Below are positions 36,378 to 45,159 of a DNA stretch of 57,416 bases, one piece after another (the stretch's first letter is position 1; every line of letters begins with the position of its first letter). Origin of the DNA: Ignavibacteria bacterium CG1_02_37_35 (GTDB lineage: Bacteria; Bacteroidota; Ignavibacteria; Ignavibacteriales; Ignavibacteriaceae); NCBI GenBank assembly GCA_001871325.1, contig MNVA01000109.1, positions 1-57,416 on the forward strand. The letters are read 5' to 3'. The position numbers were made by a program, and so were the translations under genes. The notes under the pieces are model-generated. The model was not told the DNA's origin and searched no databases. It saw only the letters and a list, made by a program, of their open reading frames with translations.

Positions 36378-37046
36378 TTGGATCTTACAGTAAAAGATAT
36401 TTCAGTTCTCTTATTTATGCCTGAAAAGGAAGTGCAAGGATTAATTAAGAAAAAAGAAATCCCATTTCAGATGATTAACGATAAGCTGCTTTTTAATAAA
36501 CAGCAGATAATTGAATGGGCGCTTAGCCGCAATACACCCATAAATATTTCCGATCACAAGAAGATGAGTGAGTATCATATTGAAAGTCTGAACGCGGTAC
36601 TCGATCACAAATCTTTTTATTATGAGTGCGACTTTTCGGAACACTCTTATATCGAGCAAATGGTCAGCCTGCTTGATCTTGAAAAAAATGTTGACAAAGG
36701 AATCATCGTTCAATTGCTGAAGAATCGTGAGGAGTTAATGAGTACGGCAATTGGGAACGGGATTAGTCTTCCACATCCGCGCATTCCTCTTATGGTTGGA
36801 AGGAATAAACCGCTAATAACTATATTCTTCCCGAAAGTTCCGCTCGATTTAAAATCACTTGACGGGAAACCGGTGCACACGATCATTCTCATGATTTCAC
36901 AGACAATAAAACAACATTTGAGTCTGCTCGCACATTTAAGTTTTCTACTTTCAAAAGAGACGTTCCGGTTTGCTTTAGAGAATCGGCTTCACTACAAAGA
37001 GATTCTTGATATCATTACTCATATTGAAAGTGCGAGAAGTGATTGA
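36378..37046 (+). CDS. EIIA(fructose/nitrogen)-like PTS protein with N-terminal excisionase-type DNA-binding domain
   Basis: 222 residues. Residues 1-55 look like a small helix-turn-helix/excisionase domain (VKDISVLLFMPEKEVQGLI, then a basic KKKEIPF wing). Residues 75-220 are a PTS EIIA type-2 domain with the phosphorylatable His133 in SLPHPRIP and the usual downstream IFFPKVPLDLKSLDGKP. No EIIB or EIIC is present, so it is more likely regulatory, like PtsN, than a sugar importer part. It starts with TTG 36378 behind an AAGGA site and is followed five bases after its stop by the first subunit of the pump, so it may control that complex or SulP. Confidence 0.87.
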   Translation: MDLTVKDISVLLFMPEKEVQGLIKKKEIPFQMINDKLLFNKQQIIEWALSRNTPINISDHKKMSEYHIESLNAVLDHKSFYYECDFSEHSYIEQMVSLLDLEKNVDKGIIVQLLKNREELMSTAIGNGISLPHPRIPLMVGRNKPLITIFFPKVPLDLKSLDGKPVHTIILMISQTIKQHLSLLAHLSFLLSKETFRFALENRLHYKEILDIITHIESARSD

Positions 37047-37050
37047 CATT

Positions 37051-39021
37051 ATGGATTTACTTTTTTACGCATTAACAATTCAAATTTTTTCAATAATAGC
37101 TATTGCCATTCTGCAGGATAACCGCAAAGCTTCAATAGCTGCTCATCTGCTGCTCATTACCGGGTTAATATTGGGATTTGCTGTTTCGTTTTCCACACTC
37201 GTCTTTTCAAATTTATCCTCGCAGTCGTTTAGTGCATTCGGAATACCAAATGAATTATTCAGATTCGACGCTTTGGGTTTATTTTTCTTATGTATCGTTC
37301 AATTGGTTGCAATCCCAACTACTATTTACAGTTATTCCTATCTCAAACATTATCTTGATGAAGGAAAATCAATAAGGAGCAATCTCGTTTTTTATGCGAT
37401 TCTGTTAATCTCCACGCAGATGGTAGTGATTGCAAACCACGCGGTCTTATTTTTGGTTTGTTGGGAAATGATGAGCACTTCAGCTTATCTCGGAATGGTT
37501 TTCGAAAAAGAAAAAAGAGAGGTTCAAAAAGGCGCTTTTTACTATTTGGTGATCTCGCACGTAGTAGTTTTTCTTCTTTACATCTTTTTCTTTTTACTGC
37601 ATCATCAAACAAACAGTTGGCTCTTTAGCGATTTTCATATTTCACCAGAGTCGGGAAATTTGTTTATCGCCCTTTATATTTTATCATTAATTGCATTTGG
37701 TATGAAAGCCGGATTTATGCCGTTTCACTTTTGGCTTCCGCGGGCGCATCCAATTGCACCAACAGTATTCAGCGCATTTCTTTCAGGTATAATTATTAAG
37801 TCAGGCATTTACGGAATTTTAAGAACGTTCCAATTCCTGAATCCTACTCCGGAGTGGCTTGGCTGGCTTGTGCTTGTGGTAAGTATGATAAGTGCAATAT
37901 TCGGTGTATGGTATGCGCTGGCTCAGCACGATATTAAAAAACTCTTGGCATATCATTCGGTTGAAAACATCGGGATCATTGGAATTGGAATTGGAATTGG
38001 TTTTATTGGTTCGGCGTATCAATCAATTCCTATTCAAATGCTTGGATTTGGAGGGGCGCTGCTACATACGCTTAATCACGCGATATTTAAAAGTTTATTA
38101 TTCATTGGCAGCGGAGTAATTTATAAGAACCTTGGAACGCGAAACATAGAATTAATGGGAGGAATTGTTCATCGCGGAAAATATTTTGTGATGCTCTTTC
38201 TTATCGGTTCAATTGCAATCAGCGGGATTCCTCCTTTTAATGGATTTATCTCAGAGTTCATTATTTACAATGGATTTTTCACAACCGCGAAAGAGTTGAA
38301 AAATTATTATCCTCTCTTGATGCTGATTTCAGCGGTTGGTTTGGCATTTGTTGGCGGGTTGGCAGTCGCTTGCTTCACAAAAATTAATTCAATTATGTTT
38401 CTCGGCAGCGAACGGAAAGAGGTGAAGCATTTTCACGTTTCGATTTATGAGTATCTCTCCCTTGGAATATTTGCTTTACTCTGTGTTGTCATTGGTTTTT
38501 ATCCTCAACCGTTTATAGGAATTGTGAATAAAGTTTTAAATCATGGATTCGTTCCCGGTAATTCTGCATCGGAATTATTAAAGATAAATTGGTTTTTCAT
38601 TAGCTTGATATTTATGACAGTTTTGAGTGGAGTTCTTTTGTTCTACTTTTGGAAGAGCATTGTTCAAAAAAAATATGGCAGTAGAGTTTCTGCTGCATGG
38701 GGATGCGGTTATGGAGGACTTACACCAAGGATGCAATATACAGCTTCGTCCTATGCTGATGAGTTGAATGAAATATCTCAAACGGTTTTAGTCTATCATA
38801 AAAAGATGAAAGTACCAGAAGGGGTATTTCCAATTGAAGGTGCATTTGAAAGTCATTCGGATGATTTGGTTGACAGTAAAATCCTTCTACCGATATTTAG
38901 AAATATCAGTTCGCTGATATGCCGTATAAACTTTTTAAGTTATACCGATATCCGTTATTACATTGCGTTCATTTTAATTATAATATCCATTTATAGTCTG
39001 ATAGCATTTTTATGGAATTAA
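37051..39021 (+). CDS. Complex-I/group-4-hydrogenase-like antiporter subunit (HyfB/NuoL type)
   Basis: 656 residues and about 16 predicted membrane helices with the proton-antiporter (NuoL/N/M) core: FVLVCWEMMSTSA-like helix V glutamate region (LVCWEMMS), FWLPRAHPIAPTVFSAFLSG, and HDIKKLLAYHSVENIGII. This is the large HyfB-type subunit that translocates H+ or Na+. I start at ATG 37051, five bases after the EIIA gene; an in-frame TTG at 37006 would overlap it. The stop overlaps the next subunit by ten bases. Confidence 0.92.
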   Translation: MDLLFYALTIQIFSIIAIAILQDNRKASIAAHLLLITGLILGFAVSFSTLVFSNLSSQSFSAFGIPNELFRFDALGLFFLCIVQLVAIPTTIYSYSYLKHYLDEGKSIRSNLVFYAILLISTQMVVIANHAVLFLVCWEMMSTSAYLGMVFEKEKREVQKGAFYYLVISHVVVFLLYIFFFLLHHQTNSWLFSDFHISPESGNLFIALYILSLIAFGMKAGFMPFHFWLPRAHPIAPTVFSAFLSGIIIKSGIYGILRTFQFLNPTPEWLGWLVLVVSMISAIFGVWYALAQHDIKKLLAYHSVENIGIIGIGIGIGFIGSAYQSIPIQMLGFGGALLHTLNHAIFKSLLFIGSGVIYKNLGTRNIELMGGIVHRGKYFVMLFLIGSIAISGIPPFNGFISEFIIYNGFFTTAKELKNYYPLLMLISAVGLAFVGGLAVACFTKINSIMFLGSERKEVKHFHVSIYEYLSLGIFALLCVVIGFYPQPFIGIVNKVLNHGFVPGNSASELLKINWFFISLIFMTVLSGVLLFYFWKSIVQKKYGSRVSAAWGCGYGGLTPRMQYTASSYADELNEISQTVLVYHKKMKVPEGVFPIEGAFESHSDDLVDSKILLPIFRNISSLICRINFLSYTDIRYYIAFILIIISIYSLIAFLWN

Positions 39022-39938
39022 TTTCATTACTCAAAGGGATTATTTCCTTATTAGTAATTTTAATATTGTCTCCACTGTTTGTCGGGTTAGTAAACAAACT
39101 AAAAGCAATATTCACCGGAAGGATTGGTGCACCACTCTTACAACCATACTACGACTTGAAGAGACTTTTCCGTAAAGAAACTATTAACTCGACCAACTCA
39201 TCCTTCATAAGTGTTGTTTCACCTGTAATCAATTTGGTCACTGTGGTTGTTGCTGCTGCAATGCTTCCGATCGGATTTGCAAGACCTATCATAAGTTTCG
39301 AAGGCGACATTATTTTGTTCGCTTATATGTTGGGATTGGCAAGATTCTTTCAAATACTTGCAGCGATGGATATCGGGAGTTCTTTTGAAGGAATGGGTGC
39401 TGCACGCGAGGCTACCTTTGCCGTCTTCGCCGAACCGATCTTTTTTTTCACAATTGGCAGTATAGCATTTATCAACGGACTGACCTCCATTTATGATATT
39501 TATCATTCCATCAGGTTGGACAACGTATCGTACCTTGTTTTTATAATTGTCTGTTCAATATCGGTTTTTTTCCTTGCTATTACAGAATGTTCCCGTATGC
39601 CGGTTGATGATCCAAACACACATTTGGAACTTACGATGATTCACGAAGTGATGATACTGGACAATTCCGGGATTGATTTGTTCCTATATCAGTATTCGAG
39701 TTATCTCAAATTATTTATTTATGCGATCCTTGAAACTTCTTTCTTTTATCCATTCGGGGTTCGGAGTTATACTGTTGGTGTTGTGATATTTGTTGTGGTA
39801 ATTACAATTTTATCAATTGCTTTATCAATCTCCGAAACAATTACCTCACGTTTTAAGATGAAGAATATTCCGCAATATCTTTTATTTGCAACTGCAATCG
39901 GAATATTAAATTTATTGATTTATACGTTCACTAAATAA
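39012..39938 (+). CDS. Complex-I/group-4-hydrogenase-like membrane subunit (HyfC/NuoH type)
   Basis: 308 residues, about eight membrane helices. Family motifs are ARIGAPLLQ-like (GRIGAPLLQPYYDLKRLFRK near residue 37), ARFFQILAAMDIGSSFEG-type (AAMDIGSSFEGMGAAREA near 120), and the loop ITECSRMPVDDPNTHLELTM near 195. NuoH-like subunits join the iron-sulfur arm to the membrane pumps. The N-terminus overlaps HyfB by ten bases; the HyfE-like gene follows nine bases downstream. Confidence 0.93.
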   Translation: MELISLLKGIISLLVILILSPLFVGLVNKLKAIFTGRIGAPLLQPYYDLKRLFRKETINSTNSSFISVVSPVINLVTVVVAAAMLPIGFARPIISFEGDIILFAYMLGLARFFQILAAMDIGSSFEGMGAAREATFAVFAEPIFFFTIGSIAFINGLTSIYDIYHSIRLDNVSYLVFIIVCSISVFFLAITECSRMPVDDPNTHLELTMIHEVMILDNSGIDLFLYQYSSYLKLFIYAILETSFFYPFGVRSYTVGVVIFVVVITILSIALSISETITSRFKMKNIPQYLLFATAIGILNLLIYTFTK

Positions 39939-39947
39939 TACTAAATT

Positions 39948-40580
39948 ATGCAAAACGTTCTCAGCATTCTCTTTTGTTTATCACTCTTTTATCTTTCGGT
40001 TACCTCGAGGGTTAAAGCCTATGTTACCATTTTGCGTTTTCAGGGGTTATTGCTTACCGTATTACTTGTCTTCCCGTTTATTCATCACTTTTCAATTTTT
40101 GCGCTCATATTGCCGGCTACACTGTTTATCGTTAAAGTTATAGTCATTCCAAGATACATCAATAAAATAATTCTTGATCTTGATATTAAAAGAGTGATAG
40201 AACCGACTATCCAGCCATTTACATTTTTACTGCTTGTGATTTTTTCGATGGTAGTAGTATTTGTTGCCTCAAATATTCTTTCGAAGAGTGCAGATATTGA
40301 AACGATCCCTTTTGCAAGTGGGTTCACGGCAATAGTTGTTGGAATATTTGTCATTATTTTCAGAAAGAAACTGATTATACACGTTGCCGGATTTTTAGTT
40401 TTGGAAAATGGAATATTTTTATTTGGAACGGCGGTGGCTTCCGAACTTCCGATGATGATTGAGCTCGGTACCCTACTTGATATTTTTGTAGTTGTTTTTC
40501 TAATGGGAATAGCCATTAACAAGATCAGTTCAACCTTAGCGGGTTTTGATGTGACGGTTTTAGGGAGGCTTAAAGACTGA
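39948..40580 (+). CDS. Hydrogenase-4 component E-like (NuoK-type) membrane subunit
   Basis: 210 residues with about six predicted helices; the second half carries the NuoK-like core with glutamate (LVLENGIFLFGTAVASELP, then GTLLDIFVVVFLMGIA). HyfE proteins extend the NuoK fold at the N-terminus, as here. It is a small proton-path subunit of the complex. The stop shares one base with the start of the next gene. Confidence 0.88.
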   Translation: MQNVLSILFCLSLFYLSVTSRVKAYVTILRFQGLLLTVLLVFPFIHHFSIFALILPATLFIVKVIVIPRYINKIILDLDIKRVIEPTIQPFTFLLLVIFSMVVVFVASNILSKSADIETIPFASGFTAIVVGIFVIIFRKKLIIHVAGFLVLENGIFLFGTAVASELPMMIELGTLLDIFVVVFLMGIAINKISSTLAGFDVTVLGRLKD

Positions 40581-42034
40581 TGTTTGAATTTTCTATTCTC
40601 ATATTTATCCCCCTATTATCTGCGGTTGTCTGCTATTTCATCACAAATATTCGGCTGCAATTTTCAGTAACATTATTTGTAAGTGCGCTTCATCTTATTT
40701 TTTCTCTTATGATATTTATCGGTTGGTATCAACCGGAGTTGCCTTTTTATTTTAGTACGGATTCATTGAGTAAATTATTTTTACCCGTACTATCGAATGT
40801 CTACTTTTGGGTTGTTTTAGTTTCTTTTTCATACTTGAAGAAACAAACTACGGCAAATTCGGAAGAAGGGAAGAAATATTATTTCTTACTTCTTAACTTT
40901 TATCTCTTCGCAAACACCGCAGCAATTCTTAGTAATCATTTTGGCATGTATTGGGTTGCTGTAGAAGGGACAACGTTAAGCGTGGCTCCTCTAATCTACT
41001 ACTACCGCAATGAAGAAGCGCTTGAAGCAATGTGGAAATATCTTTTCCTTGTTTCGATCGGGATCGCATTTGCATTTATCGGAATTTTATTTCTGACCTT
41101 ATCTGCTAATGGAACACTCTTAGAAGGGAAGCAATTGTTCTTTCCCGAATTTGTGAAACATGCTTCGGAATTAAATCCGGTTTGGTTGAAGGCAAGTTTC
41201 ATATTTATTTTTGTCGGCTTAAGTACAAAAATAGGGATTGCACCTATGCATTCTGCTGATGTTGACGCAACAAGTAATTCTCCAAGTCCAATAGCAGCGT
41301 TAATGTCGGGTTCCTTACGTGTTACGGCATTACTTGGTGTGATGAGAATATTTCAAATAGTTCAACCGACATCAACTTACCAATTTGCAAAAACAATTTT
41401 AATCATTGGTGGATTGCTCTCTCTTTTTGTCGCTTTCGTTTTTATGTTCAAAGTGAATAATTACAAACGGATGCTTGCCTATTCCAGTATCGAACATCTT
41501 GGTATCATCACTTTAGGAATCGGGATCGGCGGGCTGGCATTCGTCGGCGCGATGTATCACGTCATTTATAACTCCCTTAATAAAATAGTTCTATTTTTTA
41601 CAGCAGGGAATATTCACCGGAAATATAAAACGAGAGAAGTTGAAGGGGTAAGTTCAGTCTTGAATATACTGCCCTGGAGCGGTTGGCTGATTATGATTTC
41701 TTTTCTCTCGATATCAGCAATTCCGCCGTTTGGAATATTCTTTAGTGAATTGATGATCTTTGAAGGGATACTTTTCTCCAATAAACCGTGGATATTAGCT
41801 GTAACGATGTTTCTTTTACTTTTCATTTTTATAAATATGGGGAAGACATTATTCCAAATGTTGTACAAAAAAAATGAGGGTGAGATTATTTTGATAAAAA
41901 AAGAACGATTCGAGATTATCCACTTCGCAACAATTGTACTGCTCATGTTATTGATTGCCATTGCAGTTATATCGCCGAACATTTTGCATGATAACATTGT
42001 AAACATTTCAAAAGATTTTGGTATTAAGTTATGA
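40580..42034 (+). CDS. Complex-I/group-4-hydrogenase-like antiporter subunit (HyfF/NuoN type)
   Basis: 484 residues, about 14 helices, proton-antiporter family. The lysine/histidine-containing GLSTKIGIAPMHSADVDATS and VNNYKRMLAYSSIEHLGII match the HyfF/NuoM-N core. It is a second proton- or sodium-pumping channel of the complex. It starts within the stop of the HyfE-like gene and overlaps the large-subunit gene by four bases (ATGA). Confidence 0.93.
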   Translation: MFEFSILIFIPLLSAVVCYFITNIRLQFSVTLFVSALHLIFSLMIFIGWYQPELPFYFSTDSLSKLFLPVLSNVYFWVVLVSFSYLKKQTTANSEEGKKYYFLLLNFYLFANTAAILSNHFGMYWVAVEGTTLSVAPLIYYYRNEEALEAMWKYLFLVSIGIAFAFIGILFLTLSANGTLLEGKQLFFPEFVKHASELNPVWLKASFIFIFVGLSTKIGIAPMHSADVDATSNSPSPIAALMSGSLRVTALLGVMRIFQIVQPTSTYQFAKTILIIGGLLSLFVAFVFMFKVNNYKRMLAYSSIEHLGIITLGIGIGGLAFVGAMYHVIYNSLNKIVLFFTAGNIHRKYKTREVEGVSSVLNILPWSGWLIMISFLSISAIPPFGIFFSELMIFEGILFSNKPWILAVTMFLLLFIFINMGKTLFQMLYKKNEGEIILIKKERFEIIHFATIVLLMLLIAIAVISPNILHDNIVNISKDFGIKL

Positions 42035-43509
42035 TTTCTTTGCAAGTTCAAAATAACCAATCATTTCGTTTGGATGAGATCCCATTTTTAGATAAGCATA
42101 AATTTACGGATTCTGTTGCAGAAGGATTGACAAATGGATATAGAATGATTGGACTATTTCCGCTACATAAAAATATGCCGCATAAAATTATTTCAGCGCT
42201 GGTTGATTCAGATGCAGCTTCACTACATCTAATCGGGGGAGAATTTCAAAAAGATAAGTTGGAGTTCGAAAGTTTAGCTAATCAATTTCCACAGACAAAT
42301 TATTTTGAATGTGAACTTGCTGAAAATTATGGATTCATCCCGATTAATCATCCCTGGATTCGCCCGGTAAGAAAACAAAGCACCGTGCTTGGTAATAAAC
42401 CCTATCAGTTTTATAAACTTGAAGGGCCTGAAGTACACGAAGTTGCGGTTGGTCCTATTCACGCCGGAATTATTGAACCGGGACACTTCAGGTTTCAATG
42501 TCACGGCGAATTAGTGTATCATCTCGAAATAAATTTGGGTTACCAACATCGCGGGATCGAATCGCTTATACTGGATGCAAGTACAAATCAGAGAGTAATA
42601 CTTTCTGAGTCAATTGCCGGTGATACGGTTGTTGGTCATACATTTGCACATTGCAGTACAATTGAAAGTCTGGCAGGCACACAAATTAGTTTGCGTGCTC
42701 AAGTGATTCGTTCTATCGTTGAAGAACTTGAAAGAATTGCGATGCATCTGAGCGGACTTGGCGGAGTCGCAAATGATATCGGACTTGCCATTGTTGCTTC
42801 ATCTTACGGTAGATTACGAACGCTTGCAATTAATAGCCTGGCGGAAATTTCCGGATCACGGTTTGGTCGTGGTTTATTTGTTTACGGCGGTGTGAGATAT
42901 GATTTTAACGATGAGAACATTAGACAAATAACTAACAAGTTGGAAGTCGTGAAAAACGATAGTGCAGTAATAAATAATTTTTTATTTTCTTCGACCGGAG
43001 CGTTGACGAGGTTTGAGCACACAGGGACAGTTTCAAAAGACTTTGCTCAACAAATTGGTCTAGTTGGAGTTGTTGCGCGCTCATCCGGTATTGAATCCGA
43101 CACACGAATTCATTTCCCATATGGAGCGTATCGTTACTTCCCGGTTTCACTTATAACTTTACCTTCCGGAGACGTTTTTGCACGCGCCCGTCTTCGCGCT
43201 TTAGAAATTGATGAATCACTCAGATTTATTTTTGAACAATTAGAAAATCTTCCGGGTGGTGAAATTAAAATTAACGTCGGCAGTATCGCTCCCTGTTCAG
43301 GAGTAATTTCTATTGTTGAAGGATGGCGCGGCGAAATTGTGCATACTGCGATAACTGATGAAGTCGGGAATATTGTTCAGTATAAAATAAAAGATCCGTC
43401 ATTCAATAATTGGTACGGAATGAATTTAGCGTTGCGGGAAACTGCAATCTCGGATTTCCCGGTGATTAATAAAAGTTTTGATTTGTCTTATGCCGGTCAC
43501 GATTTATAG
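42031..43509 (+). CDS. HyfG/HycE-like large subunit lacking nickel-binding cysteines (NuoC-NuoD fusion)
   Basis: 492 residues. Residues 1-120 resemble the NuoC 30-kDa subunit, and residues of about 145-490 the NuoD 49-kDa/hydrogenase large subunit (YHLEINLGYQHRGIESLI, RLRTLAINSLAEISGSR). Active [NiFe] enzymes have two CxxC motifs. At the first site the alignment gives SIAGDTVVGHTFAHCS, with no CxxC, and at the second KDPSFNNWYG where DPCxxC is expected. Without these the nickel site cannot form. I therefore assign it to an energy-converting hydrogenase-related (Ehr) complex; it may still reduce or bind quinone or another partner at the ancestral cavity. Confidence 0.9.
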   Translation: MISLQVQNNQSFRLDEIPFLDKHKFTDSVAEGLTNGYRMIGLFPLHKNMPHKIISALVDSDAASLHLIGGEFQKDKLEFESLANQFPQTNYFECELAENYGFIPINHPWIRPVRKQSTVLGNKPYQFYKLEGPEVHEVAVGPIHAGIIEPGHFRFQCHGELVYHLEINLGYQHRGIESLILDASTNQRVILSESIAGDTVVGHTFAHCSTIESLAGTQISLRAQVIRSIVEELERIAMHLSGLGGVANDIGLAIVASSYGRLRTLAINSLAEISGSRFGRGLFVYGGVRYDFNDENIRQITNKLEVVKNDSAVINNFLFSSTGALTRFEHTGTVSKDFAQQIGLVGVVARSSGIESDTRIHFPYGAYRYFPVSLITLPSGDVFARARLRALEIDESLRFIFEQLENLPGGEIKINVGSIAPCSGVISIVEGWRGEIVHTAITDEVGNIVQYKIKDPSFNNWYGMNLALRETAISDFPVINKSFDLSYAGHDL

Positions 43510-43560
43510 AAAATATTGTAACACAGATAGTTAATCTCAGTTACTAAAACTAATGCCATT

Positions 43561-44310
43561 ATGATAGATGCAATAAAACTTAGAATACTTCAAGGCGATC
43601 CTATAATCCACGATGTTAGGAATGTATCGCTGCCAAAACTTTTTCGCGGATTGCCGACAATTGAGAGGGTAGCTTGTCCGGATGATTGTAAGAAATGTGT
43701 AGAAGCCTGCCCGACCAATGCGATTAAACTAAATCCGGTGAGCATTGATTTGGGATTGTGCGTCTTCTGTCCTTTGTGCGAAGAGGCTTGTCCTGAAAAA
43801 ATTATTCACTTTACAAACGATTATCACATTGCTGCTGAGAGTAGAGAAAAATTAATTGTAACAAAAGAAACAAAAACCATCTCGGCTGAAAAAGCATCAA
43901 AGGAAATCAAAAACTATTTTGGGAGATCCTTAAAACTGAGACAAATATCTGCCGGAGGCTGCAACGGTTGTGAACTTGAACTGAATGCACTGAGTAATGT
44001 GAACTTTGATATGGGACGTTATGGAATTGAATTTGTTGCCTCTCCCCGACATGCAGATGGGGTTGTCATCACAGGACCACTCACTCGAAATATGACAAAA
44101 GCGATTGAGATTTGCTATGAAGCCGTACCGAAACCCAAAATAATTGTTCTTGTGGGTACTTGTTCCATTTCCGGAGGTATCTTTCAGAACTCGAAAGAGA
44201 TACAAAGAAATTTTCTCGAAGAAAATAAAATTGACCTCTTTATTCCCGGATGCCCGCCGCATCCACTTACATTCATTAACGGTTTGCTGGATTGGTTAGA
44301 TAGAAAATGA
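43561..44310 (+). CDS. Fused ferredoxin (HyfH/NuoI) and small iron-sulfur subunit (HyfI/NuoB)
   Basis: 249 residues. Residues 30-95 hold two [4Fe-4S] ferredoxin motifs (CPDDCKKCVEACP and CVFCPLCEEACP). Residues 125-249 are NuoB/HyfI-like, with cluster N2-type cysteines in GGCNGCELEL, GTCSISGG and PGCPPHP. Separate genes usually encode these two parts, so this is a fusion. The subunit would take electrons into the complex and hand them to the cavity formed with the large subunit. Fifty-one bases separate it from the large-subunit gene; it ends the cluster. Confidence 0.92.
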   Translation: MIDAIKLRILQGDPIIHDVRNVSLPKLFRGLPTIERVACPDDCKKCVEACPTNAIKLNPVSIDLGLCVFCPLCEEACPEKIIHFTNDYHIAAESREKLIVTKETKTISAEKASKEIKNYFGRSLKLRQISAGGCNGCELELNALSNVNFDMGRYGIEFVASPRHADGVVITGPLTRNMTKAIEICYEAVPKPKIIVLVGTCSISGGIFQNSKEIQRNFLEENKIDLFIPGCPPHPLTFINGLLDWLDRK

Positions 44311-44433
44311 AAATAATTTGAGATGAATTATAATAGGTAATAGGGGGCTGGCAAGAGGTGAATTTCTTAATAATGCTCTTTGAATTTTGTAAGGGTAAAT
44401 GTATTTTTCAATAAAGCTATTAATTGTTTATAC

Positions 44434-44507
44434 GCGCCCATAGCTCAACTGGATAGAGCATTTGACTTCGGATCAAAAGGTTTGGGGTTCGAATCCCTAT
44501 GGGCGTA
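44434..44507 (+). tRNA. tRNA-Arg (anticodon UCG)
   Basis: 74 bases with a full cloverleaf: acceptor GCGCCCA / TGGGCGT with a G1-U72 wobble, D-arm GCTC..GAGC, anticodon stem TTTGA/TCAAA with loop CTTCGGA (anticodon TCG), and T-arm TGGGG-TTCGAAT-CCCTA. CCA is not encoded. A terminator follows. Confidence 0.95.
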
Positions 44508-44512
44508 CAAGG

Positions 44513-44548
44513 AAAAGCTCGTTACTTTTACAGGTGACGGGCTTTTTT
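44513..44548 (+). terminator. Rho-independent terminator after tRNA-Arg
   Basis: AAAAGCTCGTTAC pairs with GTGACGGGCTTTT (two G-U pairs) around an eight-base loop, followed by a T-run ending at 44548. Confidence 0.82.
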
Positions 44549-44673
44549 AGTTCTCAGGTATGGGTAATAACTACGAGTTGAAAATTCTCCCCACTTTCTG
44601 GAAGGGAAAAAACAATGGGCGATTAGGCTCTTAGAGAACCTTTTGTAATTACATGTTAACGATAATTACATCT

Positions 44674-44766
44674 CGAATAATGAACAAGACCGCCAGAGGC
44701 GGGCGAAGTAAAGCTATTTATATTTCAACTTCATTATTCGAAATTTCTTGTTCGATATTCATTATT
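44674..44766. repeat. Inverted-repeat element, copy A
   Basis: Left end CGAATAATGAACAAGA, right end ATTTCTTGTTCGATATTC then ATTATT. The outer arms are complementary except for about seven extra bases in the right arm. The same design recurs at 44868-44944. Confidence 0.6.
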
Positions 44767-44823
44767 AAATTTTCCCTATAGTTTTTTTTCAAATGGAAAT
44801 CCGTAGTGCCTTATGAGTCAAAT

Positions 44824-44840
44824 TCGTCTAATATTTGGCG
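44824..44840. repeat. 17-bp dispersed repeat, copy 2
   Basis: Identical to 28548-28564. Confidence 0.55.
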
Positions 44841-44867
44841 GAATATAATTTGTAGAATTGAATATCT

Positions 44868-44944
44868 AACAATGGACAAGAAATAATGATTGATGAAGTA
44901 TTTGCCCTTTGATATTCTGCATTTCTTGTTAGACATTCATTGTT
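44868..44944. repeat. Inverted-repeat element, copy B
   Basis: Left AACAATGGACAAGAAAT, right ATTTCTTGTTAGACATTC then ATTGTT; again the right arm carries about nine bases absent from the left. The right arms of copies A and B are clearly related. Confidence 0.6.
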
Positions 44945-45072
44945 CAATTTAGTTCTGGCTTATCCGGGTTAGGTATTTAAATGGAATGTTTAACGAAGCG
45001 TCGTAAGTCGAACTAAGCAGAAGGTAAGGTAAGAGCAAATGATGAAATCATTTGCCGCCTACTCATTATTTG

Positions 45073-45159
45073 CGGAAGGGGTGGGATTCGAACCCACGGT
45101 ACCCTTGCGGGTACACTACCTTTCCAGGGTAGCCAGTTCAACCACTCCTGCACCCGTCC
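45073..45159 (-). tRNA. tRNA-Ser (anticodon GGA)
   Basis: 87 bases on the - strand. The anticodon stem CTACC/GGTAG has loop CTGGAAA (anticodon GGA); the long variable arm (TGTACCC..GGGTACC) is typical of serine tRNAs; the T-arm is GTGGG-TTCGAAT-CCCAC. The acceptor stem GGACGGG / CCCTTCC has one C4-U69 mismatch. CCA is not encoded. Confidence 0.93.

Larger units (their letters stand above)
44549..45072. other. Gene-free stretch between tRNA-Arg and tRNA-Ser with inverted repeats
   Basis: About 520 bases with no supportable gene. It holds a 7-bp stem hairpin (GTAATTA..TAATTAC, 44645-44669), two related inverted-repeat elements listed separately, the second copy of the 17-bp dispersed repeat (44824-44840) and a GC-richer patch (CGCCAGAGGCGGGCG near 44690). 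It reads as accumulated insertion remnants beside tRNA genes. Confidence 0.6.

Noticed and set aside
37006-37050. Longer start for the HyfB-like subunit at TTG 37006
   Set aside because: It would overlap the EIIA gene by 41 bases and adds a non-membrane stretch; ATG 37051 begins directly with the first helix.
42031-43509. Active [NiFe] hydrogenase
   Set aside because: Both CxxC motifs that bind nickel are missing, and no maturation gene is nearby.
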